64,000 nucleotides of DNA, taken from assembly GCF_003096035.1 (NCBI RefSeq), contig NZ_CP029186.1:1253001-1317000 (forward strand). Direction: 5' to 3'. The DNA comes from Flavobacterium album (GTDB lineage: Bacteria > Bacteroidota > Bacteroidia > Flavobacteriales > Flavobacteriaceae). Both the position numbers and the translations under genes were made by a program. A model generated the notes under the pieces. The model made no database searches. It was not told the DNA's origin and worked only from the letters and a program-made list of their open reading frames with translations. Every line of letters begins with the position of its first letter. Positions within the stretch are counted from its first letter, which is position 1. Positions 34,169 through 45,700 of this stretch are shown piece after piece.

Positions 34169-36010
34169 ATGCACAAACGCTTACTTTGGTTTTTGGTGTT
34201 GATTTTCCCGCTATTGGCTGCCGGGCAGGAAGCGTTCGACTATAAGGCATTTGAAACAAAGTTAAAAAAGCATATTTATTCTTCACCTGACAGCACCAGG
34301 ATACTGATTGATGAGGTACTTGAAAAAAAGAACCTTCACGATACTATCCGTGGGCTTGTGTATAATATTTACGGGATTTATTACAGCCACGTAGGAGAAC
34401 TGGATTCTTCTATGGTGGCCTATAAAAAGTCGGCCGCGCTGTTAAAGAACCACTTGTGGATTAAGACGATGCCGCTAATGAACATGTCTGTCGGTTACCG
34501 GAACATGGGGCAGTATGACGAATCTTTCAAATGCCTGGAGGAAGCGCTCGAGATCAATAAGAGGCTTGGATTTAAAGAGAAGGAGGCGATCGTGTACAGT
34601 AATATGTCGTCTAACTACCAGTTCATGCTGCAATATGACAAAGCGGTAGAGTATGCCCTTAAAGGGATCGAGATATTGAAAAAGGAAGATTCACCGCTTT
34701 TGGCTGCGCTGACACAAAAGCTGGCGAACACCTACATGAAGATGTCTAATTTTTCTTTTGCGAAAGAGCTGTATGAAGACTGCCTTAAAATCTTTAAAAA
34801 GCAAAACGACAAGGTAAGCTACACGCTGACACTTATTAACTATGCTGAGGTGCTTATCCATCTGGATCAGACGGGAAAAGCTAAAAAAGCCCTCAGGGAA
34901 GCCATTGCCGAATTGTCAAGGATTAAAAATCCGGAGCACCTGGCAATTGCTTATTCCAAGCTGGGCCATATTGCAAAAGACGAAGGTAATATAAAAGATG
35001 CCTGCAGGAATTATGAAGCTGCTTTTGCTATATTATCAGAATCGAATTCTATAAACCTGGTGATCATAGCCTCAGAATACATCGAACTGCTTAATAAGAA
35101 TAAGGATTACGATAAGGCGCTAAAGGTTATTGAAAAGACAAAGCGTTCCCCGATATTTAATGACGTCAATAAGGCGGATAAGGTGCGTTTTGATGTGGCC
35201 ATGGCAGAGACCTACAGTAAGACCAATAATGATAAGGAAGCTTTAAATGGTTTGGTAAGGGCCTTAAAAATAAAAGATTCACTTGCAAGGTCGGGCACCG
35301 ATAACTATACAAAAGAATTGCAGGCAAAGTACCAGGCAGAATTGCAGCGGGAAAAAAACAGGGCACTGAAAGTAAAAAATGCCGGGTTGCAAAAAGCTTA
35401 TGAAACCGAAAAAACCCGCATGATTGCCTATATTGCTATAAGCCTGTCGATAATTTTGCTCATTTTGCTGTTGCTGCGCAGTTACCGGCTCAGGGAACGC
35501 CTTCGTAAGGAAGCGCTTAAACTGGCAGCCACAGAAAAGAATATCTTACGAAAGCAGCACGAGCATGAAAAGGAGCTCACTCAGGCGCAACAAGATATTA
35601 TTTCGGAAAAGCAAAGGGAGCTTGCTTCATCGGCATTAAAAATGGCCAATTACCAGGATAATCTCCTGCAAATCATAGAGCGTTGCAATAATGACAGCAT
35701 AAAAAAAGTGTCTGACGTTAAAAAAGAACTGGAGGGCCTTATTAAGCAAAAAGATTACTGGAGGCAGTTTGAAACGCGCTTTAATATGCTGCACCCGGGA
35801 TTTGGGGCCTCTCTCGCAAACCGTTATTCCAACCTGACAAAAAATGATATTGAGTTTTGCTCGTTGCTAAAGCTCAATATGAGTAATAAGGAGATTGCTC
35901 AATTACTACAGATCTCCCACGAAAGCGCCATCACTAAAAAATACCGCATCAAAAAGAAAATGGAAATTCAGGATGATGCCGATTTCGAAAAATTACTGAT
36001 GGAAATATAG
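34169..36010 (+). CDS. membrane-anchored TPR protein with C-terminal HTH (regulator 3)
   Basis: This 613-residue protein is a tandem paralog of the preceding gene, 2 bp downstream. Same plan: signal peptide about 1-18 (MHKRLLWFLVLIFPLLAAGQ), TPRs to about 390, membrane helix about 417-438 (AYIAISLSIILLILLLLRSYRL), coiled coil, then HTH about 556-613. The HTH region is nearly identical to its neighbour over NKEIAxLLQISHESAITKKYRIKKKMEI, whereas the TPR part is much more diverged. That suggests the same DNA target class with different sensory input (inference). Its translation is probably coupled to the upstream gene. Confidence 0.85.
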   Translation: MHKRLLWFLVLIFPLLAAGQEAFDYKAFETKLKKHIYSSPDSTRILIDEVLEKKNLHDTIRGLVYNIYGIYYSHVGELDSSMVAYKKSAALLKNHLWIKTMPLMNMSVGYRNMGQYDESFKCLEEALEINKRLGFKEKEAIVYSNMSSNYQFMLQYDKAVEYALKGIEILKKEDSPLLAALTQKLANTYMKMSNFSFAKELYEDCLKIFKKQNDKVSYTLTLINYAEVLIHLDQTGKAKKALREAIAELSRIKNPEHLAIAYSKLGHIAKDEGNIKDACRNYEAAFAILSESNSINLVIIASEYIELLNKNKDYDKALKVIEKTKRSPIFNDVNKADKVRFDVAMAETYSKTNNDKEALNGLVRALKIKDSLARSGTDNYTKELQAKYQAELQREKNRALKVKNAGLQKAYETEKTRMIAYIAISLSIILLILLLLRSYRLRERLRKEALKLAATEKNILRKQHEHEKELTQAQQDIISEKQRELASSALKMANYQDNLLQIIERCNNDSIKKVSDVKKELEGLIKQKDYWRQFETRFNMLHPGFGASLANRYSNLTKNDIEFCSLLKLNMSNKEIAQLLQISHESAITKKYRIKKKMEIQDDADFEKLLMEI

Positions 36011-36659
36011 GTTCCGGAATGAATTTATTCGCCCCAAAAAGTGTGAAGGTTTTTAACAGCCGTTTAGCGCCTCTTGTCTATGCAATTCATCCTTAAAAAA
36101 CGCACTTCATCTGTAAAACGTTGGTTTTTAGGTGTGTTTTTGTTGAAATTTATTCTTTTGTCTATGCTTTGTCTATTAATGTTTTGTTAATATTAAAAAA
36201 ATATCCCCTTACTTTGCGGTCAGGATTTGTCCCTGAAGTGCTGTCGTAGCACAGCTTACTTTGCCCAACAATAAATACTATAATATAATGAAGTGTGTAA
36301 ATAATGCTAATGGATAAGGTTTAGGGAATCTATTTCCAGTGGATTCTAAAATTTAAAAAATGAATAAAGTGCATTTCCTGCCTTTAATGACCAAGGATTA
36401 CAATTTGTAAGTAAATTTCGCGTTAAGAAAAAGTTAATGAATAATCTTTTTTTTAATCTTATTTACGATGGTCATTTATAAGTAATCCTGAATATCAGAC
36501 AGTTGAGACTGATGATAGTTACGTTGACAGTTCTTAAAATTCTCTTAAAATTTAACTTAAAATTATTTTTTGGATTACAAATTTTTGTAGTAAATTTGCC
36601 CCCGCAACCCAAAATAGTTATGCCCCCCATAACTACCTAAAATTTAAAACATTACTAAA
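36011..36659. other. 649-bp AT-rich region upstream of the first giant cargo gene
   Basis: No gene supported. Only the promoter (36591-36598) is clear. It is AT-rich and lacks an obvious strong terminator after the regulator pair. Its length would allow a long regulatory region. Confidence 0.5.
36591..36598 (+). promoter_or_regulatory. promoter of giant cargo 1 (-7 box; -33 TTTG at 36569-36572)
   Basis: TAAATTTG at 36591-36598 with TTTG 18 bp upstream at 36569-36572: one of the best promoter pairs in the window. Transcription would start near 36604 and give a leader of about 56 nt to the ATG at 36660. Confidence 0.7.
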
Positions 36660-39600
36660 ATGAAAAAGTTACTCTTTTTTGTATTGCTATTGCCGTGCCT
36701 TAGTTTTTCGCAGAGTCCCTCACAACTTCTTGTTCGTTGGGAAGGCACGAGAATCAGTTGGGGCAACCCAACTACAGTTCCGATGTATTATTACAATTCT
36801 AATGGAACAATGACTACCCCTTCAGAATTTATCGCATCTAACTTTACTGGCGGAGGCGCTATCAATTTTAACTATGAGCTTTATTCCGGATTTGGAGGTC
36901 AAAACTGGTCGACAGCCGGTATTGATTACGGAAAGTACTTTCAGGTAAATGTAAAAGCCGGTGCAGGGAAAAAGATACAGGCTAAGCATTTTACATTCAC
37001 CTATTACGGACAATGTAATGCCTTTAAAGTAGTGTACCAAAAATCATCTGCAGGAGTACCGTCGGATGCAAGTTTTTCTACCAACGGCACTGCCCTTACT
37101 ACTGTTATAAATGCACAGTTGGGTAATGACAAAAATGTTGTCCTGCCATTTGGGTCAGACGTGGTCGTAACTCCTGGTGAGACATTATATATAAGGGTTT
37201 ATCCGTATATGGCCAATCCTAATGATAACAAATGGTTCCTTAGGCATGCGAACGAGCAGAATGAAGTGGCAAACTCCAACAGTAACGGGCCTGCAATATA
37301 TGGTGTAGTTAGCGATGCCACAGGTGTTACTGCTGTTGAAGATACTGATACTGCATTTGAAAATACTGCCGTTACAAGAAACGTGACTGCCAACGATATT
37401 GCTACAGGTACTACAATAAACCCTTCGATACAAATTGTAGCGCCATTACTTCCTGCTTCAGAAGGTGTGGCTACGGTAAATGGTACAAGCATAACTTTTA
37501 CGCCTACAACTTCAACCGGTGCAAAAGTGATCACCTATAAAATTACAGGTGCAGATGGTTCTACATCTACATCTACTTATACTGTTACGGTAAGCGCTTA
37601 CCCAAGCCCGACTGCAAATGCTGACGTTGCCACTACAGGAAAAAATATTCCGGTAACAATACCGGTGCTTAACAATGACGTGGCCGGCAGCGGAACCATT
37701 GGTACAATAGCTATCACAGCACAGCCTGCAAGCGGTACAGCTACGGTATCGGGCAGCAATATCATTTATACTCCTGCAGCTACTTTTACCGGTACTGCTG
37801 TAATCAGCTATACCGTAACGAACAGTAATAATAAGGTGTCTAACGTTGCGACCGTTACAGTTACTGTTGTAAACATTGTTGGCCCTACAGCAAACGCTGA
37901 TACGGTATCTACATCAAAGAACAACCCTGTTACATTCAACCCTATTGCAAACGATACGGCAGGAAACAGTGCAATAACTACACTAACAATCCTTACTAAC
38001 CCGGCACATGGTACTGCGTCAGTAAATGCTGCAACCAACACGATTACGTTTACACCGGCAAACAACTATACAGGTACAGATTCTTTTACCTATAAAATTA
38101 CCGATGCTTACAACGCTACAGCTACTGCAACGGTAAATATTTCGGTATTGCAGCCAACAACTACAGGCCCACTGTGCGGTACGTATGTGATCAGCGCAAC
38201 TACCCAGTACGAATACCCGCAGTTTACAAGCCTTACAGCTGCGATAGCACACCTAAACGCAAACGGTGTTTCGTGCCCGGTAACTTTCCTTTTGAAAGAT
38301 AATAACTATAATGAGTCGACAGGGGAGAGCTTCCCATTGGTAATCAACCAGTTTGCAGGAACAAGCACTGTAAATACAGTAACATTCAAACCTGCTCCTG
38401 CTAAAAACGTTACGATCAAAGTTAACGATATCACGATCAACAGCTCTGCCTACCAGGCTACGACAGTATTCCAGTTCAACGGTGCAGATAATATAATCTT
38501 TGACGGAAGCAACACTGTAAACGGATCTACGAGGAACCTTACGGTATTCAACAACAATACGCTTAACTACCTTGATCGTGCCGTATTCTGGGTAGCTTCT
38601 AACGGAAGCAACGGCGCCAACAACATCACGATAAAGCATACTAACATCAGGCAGGGATACAGGAACCAGGATGGTAAATATACTATAGGTGTATTCGCAG
38701 GAAGCAATACCATAGAAAACCCTGATACTGTGAACAACCGCAACCTGAAGGTAAGCCAGCAGGCAGGGGCAAACAATAGCAACATGTACCTTTGGGATAA
38801 CGATTTTATGAACGTGAAACAGGGTGTGTATGTAAACGGAGGAACTACTGTTACTACAGGCGTGAACATTTTCCAAAACGACCTTGGCGCTGAAAACAAT
38901 ACAGAATCGGTTATCCTTCCGGTGACGCTGAACAACGTTTCGAACTTCTCTGTGTCAGAAAACCAGATATACAGGCTGTACAGAACTACAACAGACGGCG
39001 ACCTTTTGGCCGGTGGTATCAATATTAAAGGTAACACCACTAATGGCTCTATTACTAAGAACAATATGAGCGACCTGCAAAGGCTGACTGCTGATGCGAA
39101 TACATTTGCCGGTATCGTGCTTGCTTCTACCAGTACAAATTCTAACATACTTGTTGCCAATAACTTTATCCTTGACCCGGTTGCCAAAGGTAACAGCGGC
39201 GGCTACAGCAACGGCTACGGTATCATTGTAGATAACGGTGGCGGTTACAGGATACTTAACAACACAGTGGTGCTTTCTAAAAGCCAGCCTTTGGGAGGAT
39301 ACAGTGCAGCGCTGTATGTAAACAGCAATGCCTCTAACCTGGATGTGAGGAACAACATCTTTGTGAACTCACAGACCAACACAGCTACAAGAAGGTGCGC
39401 CATCATTGTAAATAATGATACTGACAACCTGAATGCTGTCTTTACAAAGCTGGATTACAACAACTACTATTCTTCAGACAGGATAGGGTACATAGCTAAC
39501 ATACATCTTACCGATAATATTACATGGCCGGAGAATCCTGACTATGTTCAAACATTCGAAGGATGGAAAGGTGCTTTGCTTGCAACCAATAATACTGCCA

Positions 39601-41495
39601 ACGCGAACAATAAAGATACACACTCTTTAAGCGTTAACCCTTCGTTCATGTCGGCTACAGACCTTCACCTTGGTACTGCCAACAGTTCATTGAACGATAA
39701 AGGTACACCGATCGCCGAGATCACTAAAGATATCGACGGCCAGCTTAGGAGCCTTACAACTCCTGACATGGGTGCTGACGAATTTGGCGCCATTGCAATG
39801 CCTGTACCGGGATCTAACACTGGTGTTTACTGTGACAGCTCAACAACATGGAATGGTACTTCATGGAGTAATGGCCTGCCTGCAGCCAATAAAGACGTGA
39901 TCTTCTCTGGCGACAAAACCTTTATAAGCGAGAATATATATGCATGTTCAATATATGTAATGAATGGCGCGTCGGTTAACTTTATCAGCGAATCGAACGC
40001 TTTTGTAACACACAACGTGAATGTTCAGGATGGCTCAAAGCTTACTTTTGAAAGCAGCAGCAACCTTATGCAGACCGAAAACACACAAAATAACGGTACC
40101 GTTACTATAAAAAGGAACAGCTCTAAGCTGAAAAGGCTTGATTATGTAATGTGGGCATCTCCGGTAACAGGAACACAAACGCTGCTTCAGTTCTCTCCGC
40201 AAACATTGCTTAACCGTTTCTATGTGTACAACTACCTGAGCAATATGTACGCTCCACTACCGGATCCGTCTGCAGTAGTGTTTGCCAAGGCAAAAGGCTA
40301 CCTTATCCGTATGCCGAACAACCACCCGGCTACAACGCCAACAGTATTCCAGGGCTCATTCACAGGTACGCCTAATAACGGAAACGTTTACTATCCGCTA
40401 CAATACCAAAGCAGTACTATAGGCTACAACGCAGTGGGTAACCCATACCCTTCGCCAATAAGCGTCACTGCATTCATCGATGCCAACATCGATAATATTG
40501 AAGGTACGCTTTGGTTATGGAGGAAAACGAATGACTGGACACAGTCAAGCTACTCTACTTTGACCAAAACAGGCTATACTGCCAATGCAGCGCCGGGAGG
40601 GTCAAGTGCAGACAACGACCTTATTGCCGACCCGTTTGAGATCGCGCCGGGCATTGGGGTCCTTAATACAGCTCAGGGCTTTATTGTAAAGGCTAAGAAT
40701 ACGCAAAACCTTGTTTTCAGGAACAACATGCGCCTTAGCACAAACTATGTGAACTTCTTCCGTACTGCAAATGATAACGAAGACCCTGCTGTACCGGTGC
40801 AATATGAAATGAGCCGTTTCTGGCTGAATGTTAAAGGTGCTGATACTGATTTCTCCCAGACACTTATAGCCTACTCGCCACAAGGTACTTTGGGTTATGA
40901 TAATGGATTTGACGGCGTAGCGCTTGATGGTGCCAACATCGATATCTCTTCTGTGATCACAGAAAATGGTGAGCAGATGAAGCTGGCGATACAGACACGC
41001 CCTGAATTCGCAATCTCTGACAGTGTACAGCTTGGCTTTACAGCAGCAGTTGCCGGTACATTTACATTCGAGCTTGACCATTACGACGGATTGTTTGGTG
41101 CAGGCGACCAGCCTATCTATCTTGTAGACAACCTTACCGGCACAATGCAGAACCTAAGAAACGGAAGCTATACTTTCACTTCTGAAATCGGAACATTCGA
41201 TGAACGTTTCAAAGTGGTATATGCTACGGATGAAGAGCTTGGTACCGATATCCCTGTACTTGACTCGAAAGAAGTTATTGTTTACCGCAGCGGAAGCCAG
41301 GTGAGCATAAAATCGCCGCAGGATATCAAATCGGTTACAGTATATGATACGCTTGGAAGAGTACTTTACAACAACGGTAATGTAAATGCCGCAGAATTTG
41401 TAACTCCTAATATCGACTCTGCACAACAGGTAGTTATCGTTAAGATGGTACTTGAGAACCAACAGGTGATCTCGAAAAAGATAATGATGAATTAA
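36660..41495 (+). CDS. giant T9SS-exported beta-helix protein 1
   Basis: A 1611-residue secreted protein. Signal peptide about 1-18 (MKKLLFFVLLLPCLSFSQ), a globular N-terminal domain to about 215, and three Ig-like (cadherin-like/Big_9) domains at about 226-498 (NVTANDIATG, PVLNNDVAGSG, NPIANDTAGNS). A right-handed parallel beta-helix runs from about 506 to 1037 (NNVSNFSVSENQIYRL, NIKGNTTNGSITKNNMSDL, GYGIIVDNGGGYRILNNTVVLS). A conserved pre-CTD module (about 1057-1500; TIKRNSSKLKRLDYVMWASPVTG, YNAVGNPYPSPI, GFIVKAKNT) follows, then a T9SS sorting domain resembling the type C variant (about 1526-1611). Likely surface-attached and carbohydrate- or matrix-interacting (inference). Paralog of the next gene. 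Confidence 0.88.
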   Translation: MKKLLFFVLLLPCLSFSQSPSQLLVRWEGTRISWGNPTTVPMYYYNSNGTMTTPSEFIASNFTGGGAINFNYELYSGFGGQNWSTAGIDYGKYFQVNVKAGAGKKIQAKHFTFTYYGQCNAFKVVYQKSSAGVPSDASFSTNGTALTTVINAQLGNDKNVVLPFGSDVVVTPGETLYIRVYPYMANPNDNKWFLRHANEQNEVANSNSNGPAIYGVVSDATGVTAVEDTDTAFENTAVTRNVTANDIATGTTINPSIQIVAPLLPASEGVATVNGTSITFTPTTSTGAKVITYKITGADGSTSTSTYTVTVSAYPSPTANADVATTGKNIPVTIPVLNNDVAGSGTIGTIAITAQPASGTATVSGSNIIYTPAATFTGTAVISYTVTNSNNKVSNVATVTVTVVNIVGPTANADTVSTSKNNPVTFNPIANDTAGNSAITTLTILTNPAHGTASVNAATNTITFTPANNYTGTDSFTYKITDAYNATATATVNISVLQPTTTGPLCGTYVISATTQYEYPQFTSLTAAIAHLNANGVSCPVTFLLKDNNYNESTGESFPLVINQFAGTSTVNTVTFKPAPAKNVTIKVNDITINSSAYQATTVFQFNGADNIIFDGSNTVNGSTRNLTVFNNNTLNYLDRAVFWVASNGSNGANNITIKHTNIRQGYRNQDGKYTIGVFAGSNTIENPDTVNNRNLKVSQQAGANNSNMYLWDNDFMNVKQGVYVNGGTTVTTGVNIFQNDLGAENNTESVILPVTLNNVSNFSVSENQIYRLYRTTTDGDLLAGGINIKGNTTNGSITKNNMSDLQRLTADANTFAGIVLASTSTNSNILVANNFILDPVAKGNSGGYSNGYGIIVDNGGGYRILNNTVVLSKSQPLGGYSAALYVNSNASNLDVRNNIFVNSQTNTATRRCAIIVNNDTDNLNAVFTKLDYNNYYSSDRIGYIANIHLTDNITWPENPDYVQTFEGWKGALLATNNTANANNKDTHSLSVNPSFMSATDLHLGTANSSLNDKGTPIAEITKDIDGQLRSLTTPDMGADEFGAIAMPVPGSNTGVYCDSSTTWNGTSWSNGLPAANKDVIFSGDKTFISENIYACSIYVMNGASVNFISESNAFVTHNVNVQDGSKLTFESSSNLMQTENTQNNGTVTIKRNSSKLKRLDYVMWASPVTGTQTLLQFSPQTLLNRFYVYNYLSNMYAPLPDPSAVVFAKAKGYLIRMPNNHPATTPTVFQGSFTGTPNNGNVYYPLQYQSSTIGYNAVGNPYPSPISVTAFIDANIDNIEGTLWLWRKTNDWTQSSYSTLTKTGYTANAAPGGSSADNDLIADPFEIAPGIGVLNTAQGFIVKAKNTQNLVFRNNMRLSTNYVNFFRTANDNEDPAVPVQYEMSRFWLNVKGADTDFSQTLIAYSPQGTLGYDNGFDGVALDGANIDISSVITENGEQMKLAIQTRPEFAISDSVQLGFTAAVAGTFTFELDHYDGLFGAGDQPIYLVDNLTGTMQNLRNGSYTFTSEIGTFDERFKVVYATDEELGTDIPVLDSKEVIVYRSGSQVSIKSPQDIKSVTVYDTLGRVLYNNGNVNAAEFVTPNIDSAQQVVIVKMVLENQQVISKKIMMN

Positions 41496-41598
41496 ACATC
41501 ATAAACGTACCCGCCGCAAAGGCGCGACGGGTACTGCAAAGAAATTATAATGCGTAGTAAACATTATAATGTTTTAGTAAGTTTTTTTAGTGGATACG

Positions 41599-41628
41599 AG
41601 GCCCCCATTAGTTGCAATTTGGGGGCCT
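41599..41628 (+). terminator. terminator after giant cargo 1
   Basis: AGGCCCCCA pairs perfectly with TGGGGGCCT across a 12-nt loop; an A-rich stretch follows on the plus strand. It lies about 100 bp downstream of the stop codon. Confidence 0.8.
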
Positions 41629-42117
41629 TACTAAAAAAAACCTGCTTAATATCCTGAAAGTTTTTACGATAGGTTTAATATAAGCCCTGTACAATTTAGT
41701 ATGGGGCTTTTATATTGATCAGGTTTAACATCTGCAATTAAATCAATCATCTTCCAGATAATAATAGCTTAAAGGATTGCTTTGATAGGGCCTGAACCAA
41801 GTAAAGTGTTTTCCTATACCAGTGTAATGTATTTTCATACAAAAGATTCTTAAACTACTGACAGTGCTGTTTTTAATAATTAGGTAACATGGGTTTTTCG
41901 TTACGAATAATATATGTGAAAGTTGTTAAGGGATAGTTAAAATTTAAATAAATCGTATTTTACATTATATTAATGTAAAAATTATGCAACGTATTGTTAT
42001 ATTATTCCATAGGAATATCTTTGCAGTAACAATTTGTATTATTTATTTATTAGATATATAAAGCATATTATGGATTCTATTCATAATGTTTTAGTAATTT
42101 TTTAGTTGGATGCAATT

Positions 42118-42148
42118 AAATCCCCTTCCGTCAGGTGGGGATTTTTTT
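42118..42148 (+). terminator. second terminator in the same gap
   Basis: AAATCCCC (42118-42125) pairs with GGGGATTT (42137-42144) and is followed by a T run. No gene precedes it directly, which suggests a duplicated or orphaned gene end. Confidence 0.75.
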
Positions 42149-42650
42149 ATGTTTATTCGTGCGATAATTCATGCTTCATTGAGTTAGTAAGGAAAGTAAT
42201 TTTCAAATGTTAATTAATATGTTAAATTTTTTAACATTTAAGGTGTTTTCGCGTGACTGCTGTTAAAATCAATAATACTGAGCAAATCTCCTTTAAAGTG
42301 ATTAAAATTTGATGATAATTTAAAGAGTTAATCAAAAAATACCCTTTACTTGACTATTTCAAATTCTTGATGTAAGAATAATCTTAATTTAAATCATAAT
42401 AAATCGTTAAAAAACCCCATTAAAACGACGTGAAAAAAAATATTTTAAAATTTTTTTTCAACACTCAAAACTCAAAATTATCGACCAACGGCGAAATTTT
42501 ACCGCCAAATGACCAAATTTTAACAACTACAACGATTTAGTTTGATAGGTTTCTCTTATGCTTGCATAGTAAAAACCAATGATATGATTTTCTTATGGTT
42601 AGATAGATAAGAAGTTATTTTACGTGTTAAATCTTTCTTAAATCTGAGCT

Positions 42651-42658
42651 TATCTTTG
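42651..42658 (+). promoter_or_regulatory. -7 box of giant cargo 2
   Basis: TATCTTTG matches TAnnTTTG, 54 bp before the ATG at 42712, a leader length similar to that of the paralog at 36660. No convincing -33 TTTG. Confidence 0.55.
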
Positions 42659-42711
42659 CTTCAGAAAGTTAACAGAAAATTAAGATTTAAGATCATCCCC
42701 AAAATTACCAA

Positions 42712-45700
42712 ATGAAAACATTACCAATTTATTTCCTACTCTTATTACTACCATTATTCGGTTTCAGCCAGACAGACCTGGTAAAATGGAATGGCGTATT
42801 GAATGACCAGCCTTCCAACGTTCCTACAGTACTTGCCAACTATGTGGCAGCTGACAATTTTACTGCAAGCAGCAATGTTAACCTTAATACCAACTGGCAG
42901 GGTTTTGAAACTTCCGGGTGGGGCGATGCCAACGCTGCTGTAGATTACTCAAAATATTACCAAATGAGCGTAAGGCCTACAACAGGCGCTTCGATGACGG
43001 TAACCAAGATAAGGTTTAAATACCAGGGAGAATACAGGAAATTTGAAGTGCGTTATTCAAAAAATGCCGACTTTACCGGATCTGTATCTTTAGGTGTTAC
43101 GAACCCTGCCCAATTTTATAACTCAGGTACGCAAAAAGACCTTTCTGTAAACATTCCTTTACTTGCCGGCGAGCGCCTGTATGTAAGGATATATGTATAC
43201 GACAGGGTAGGCGGTACTACCTGGAAGATACTTCACACCAGCGGTAATAATTTGCCCCCAACTATCGTTGGTACTGTAACTGCTCCACAGCCGCTATCCG
43301 GAACCTATACTATAGGACAGGCTTTGAGCAACGATTTCAAAACCATCAGCGATGCAGCAGCAGCTGTAAACAGCATCGGTGTATCGGGTCCGGTAACTTT
43401 CCTTCTTAACGATGCGGTATATAACAATACGCTTGGTGAGAACTTCCCGATCACATTCAACCAGTTTGCAGGTACAAGCGCAACGAACACGCTTACCATC
43501 AGGCCAAACACAGGCGTTAACGCAAGGATAGATGCTTACAATGCTAACGGTACTGTGCCGGTACAGGCAGTATTCAAAATGAACGGCGCTGACAACATCA
43601 TCATCGATGGCAGCAACATCGCAGGCGGTTCATCTAAAAACCTTACAATAGATAACAACGGACAGCTTACTTATACTAACCGTGCGGTTATCTACCTTGT
43701 AAGCCCTACAGGTACAAATGCTCCTGAGAACATCACCATCAAAAATGCTAACCTTCAGCAAAGCTATACTAACGGTGAGAGCCAATATACAATGGGTGTG
43801 TATGTAGGTTCTGATACTTCGGCCAGCAACAGCCTTAACATAGGCAATGCTGCGGCAAAAATCAAAAAGCTTACGGTTAGCAACGTGACTTTCCTTAATG
43901 TGAAAGAAGGCGTTTACATCCTTGACAATAATTCAACATCATCAGCGCTACAGAATGTAGTAGTTGAAAAAAGTACTTTTGGCGGCGCAACCAATGACGA
44001 AAGGACCATCACAGCAATTTATGTATCGAACGTAAATGGTTTCACGATTGACAGGAACACTATAACAGGCGTATACAGGAACACAAACAGCGGCGACCTT
44101 GGCTTTGCAGGTATCCACATTGCTGAGAACAGCACCAACGGTACGATTTCTGCCAACAACCTATCTAAAATAGACAAGACCCTTGCCAACGGTAAAGGTA
44201 TCGCAGGTATCAACCTTTCTTCTACAGCCTCTGTAACAAACATCACTGTAGTAAACAACTTTATCCTTGACGTAACAGGACCGGGTAACGGCGGTGAGAA
44301 CCAAAACGGTTTCGGTATCGGTATCTTCTCAGGAAGCGGCTACAAACTGTACCACAACACTGTAAGGCTTACTAAAGACCAATACAACAACGCTGGTATC
44401 TCTTCGGCGCTTTTCATTGATAACAACGTACTTAACCTTGACGTAAGAAACAACATATTCGTAAACACACAACCAAGCTACTCATCACGTTTCGCTATCT
44501 ATGTAGCAACTGCAGGCCAGGCAACGTTTGCAACGCTTAACAACAACAATTACTACTCGGTAGATAAAATGGGATCGATAGGAAGCTTCTATACTGTAGC
44601 CAACATTAAGACCCTTGCACAGTGGAAAGCTGCTACCGGCAAAGATGCTGCTTCAACAGCGATCAACACAGTATTCGTATCGTCTAATGACTCGCACATC
44701 GCTCCGTTTGATGTGATCAACCAGACGCTTACAGCAGGCCAGGCGCTTAACGTAGCTACCGACATTGACGGTGACTCAAGGAACATGACTGCACCATATT
44801 TAGGAGCTGACGAATTTGGTAACACAAGCTGTTCAGAAACTACAACTTATAATGCTGACGGTACATGGTCTAACGGCCTTCCGACTGCAAGCAAAGCTGT
44901 AATCATCAACGGTATATTTGCCCCGACTACAGATATTAAAGCCTGCTCGCTTACGATAACGGCTACAGGATCAATGATAATGCCTACACCGAAAAACCTG
45001 TATGTAGTAAACCAGATCAATATTGCGCCGGGCGGTGTGCTTGAAATGAGCAGCAACAGTGACCTTGTACAGATAAACAGCAATGTATCCAACACAGGTA
45101 CGGCAACAATCAAAAGGAACAGCTCACTTATCAAAAGGCTTGACTACACTATTTGGTCTGCCCCGGTATCAGGTACACAGACACTGACTCAGTTCTCTCC
45201 AATGACACTGCTCAACCGTTTCTATACCTACAATCCGCTTAGCAACATGTATGCCCCGATAGCCGACCCTGCTTCAACAACGTTTACAACAGCAAAAGGC
45301 TACCTTATACGCACCCCGAACAACCACCCAACGGCTACGCCAACGGTAGTAAACGGAGTGTTTACAGGAACACCGAACAATGGTACGATAACTTTCCCGC
45401 TGGTATACCAGGATGCAGCACACAGCTACAACGCAGTAGGTAACCCTTACCCGTCTCCAATCAACGTAAGTGAGTTCATCGATGCAAACATCAACGTTAT
45501 CGAAGGTACGCTTTGGTTCTGGAGGAAAACAAACGATGCTACAAAATCAAGCTACTCTGTACTTACAAAATTTGCTTATGCTGCAAATGCTGCACCGGGC
45601 GGTGAGAACCAGTTCGCGGTTGACCCTCACGGAGTACTTAACACAGGACAGGGCTTTATCGTAAAAGCAAAAAGCGCTTCAAACATTGTGTTCAAAAACA

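Larger units (their letters stand above)
41496..42711. other. 1.2-kb AT-rich intergenic region between the two giant paralogs
   Basis: No ORF is supported. It contains two terminators (41599-41628 and 42118-42144), each preceded by a copy of the same ~30-bp sequence (41566-41595 and 42083-42110, sharing ATAATGTTTTAGTAA and a T run ending in GGAT). The promoter -7 box TATCTTTG lies at 42651-42658. The stretch from about 42170 to 42500 is very AT-rich. This is the longest non-coding interval in the window. Confidence 0.6.

Noticed and set aside
38253..39187. Antisense ORFs of about 206 residues in giant cargo 1
   Set aside because: Shadow frames of the beta-helix coding sequence.
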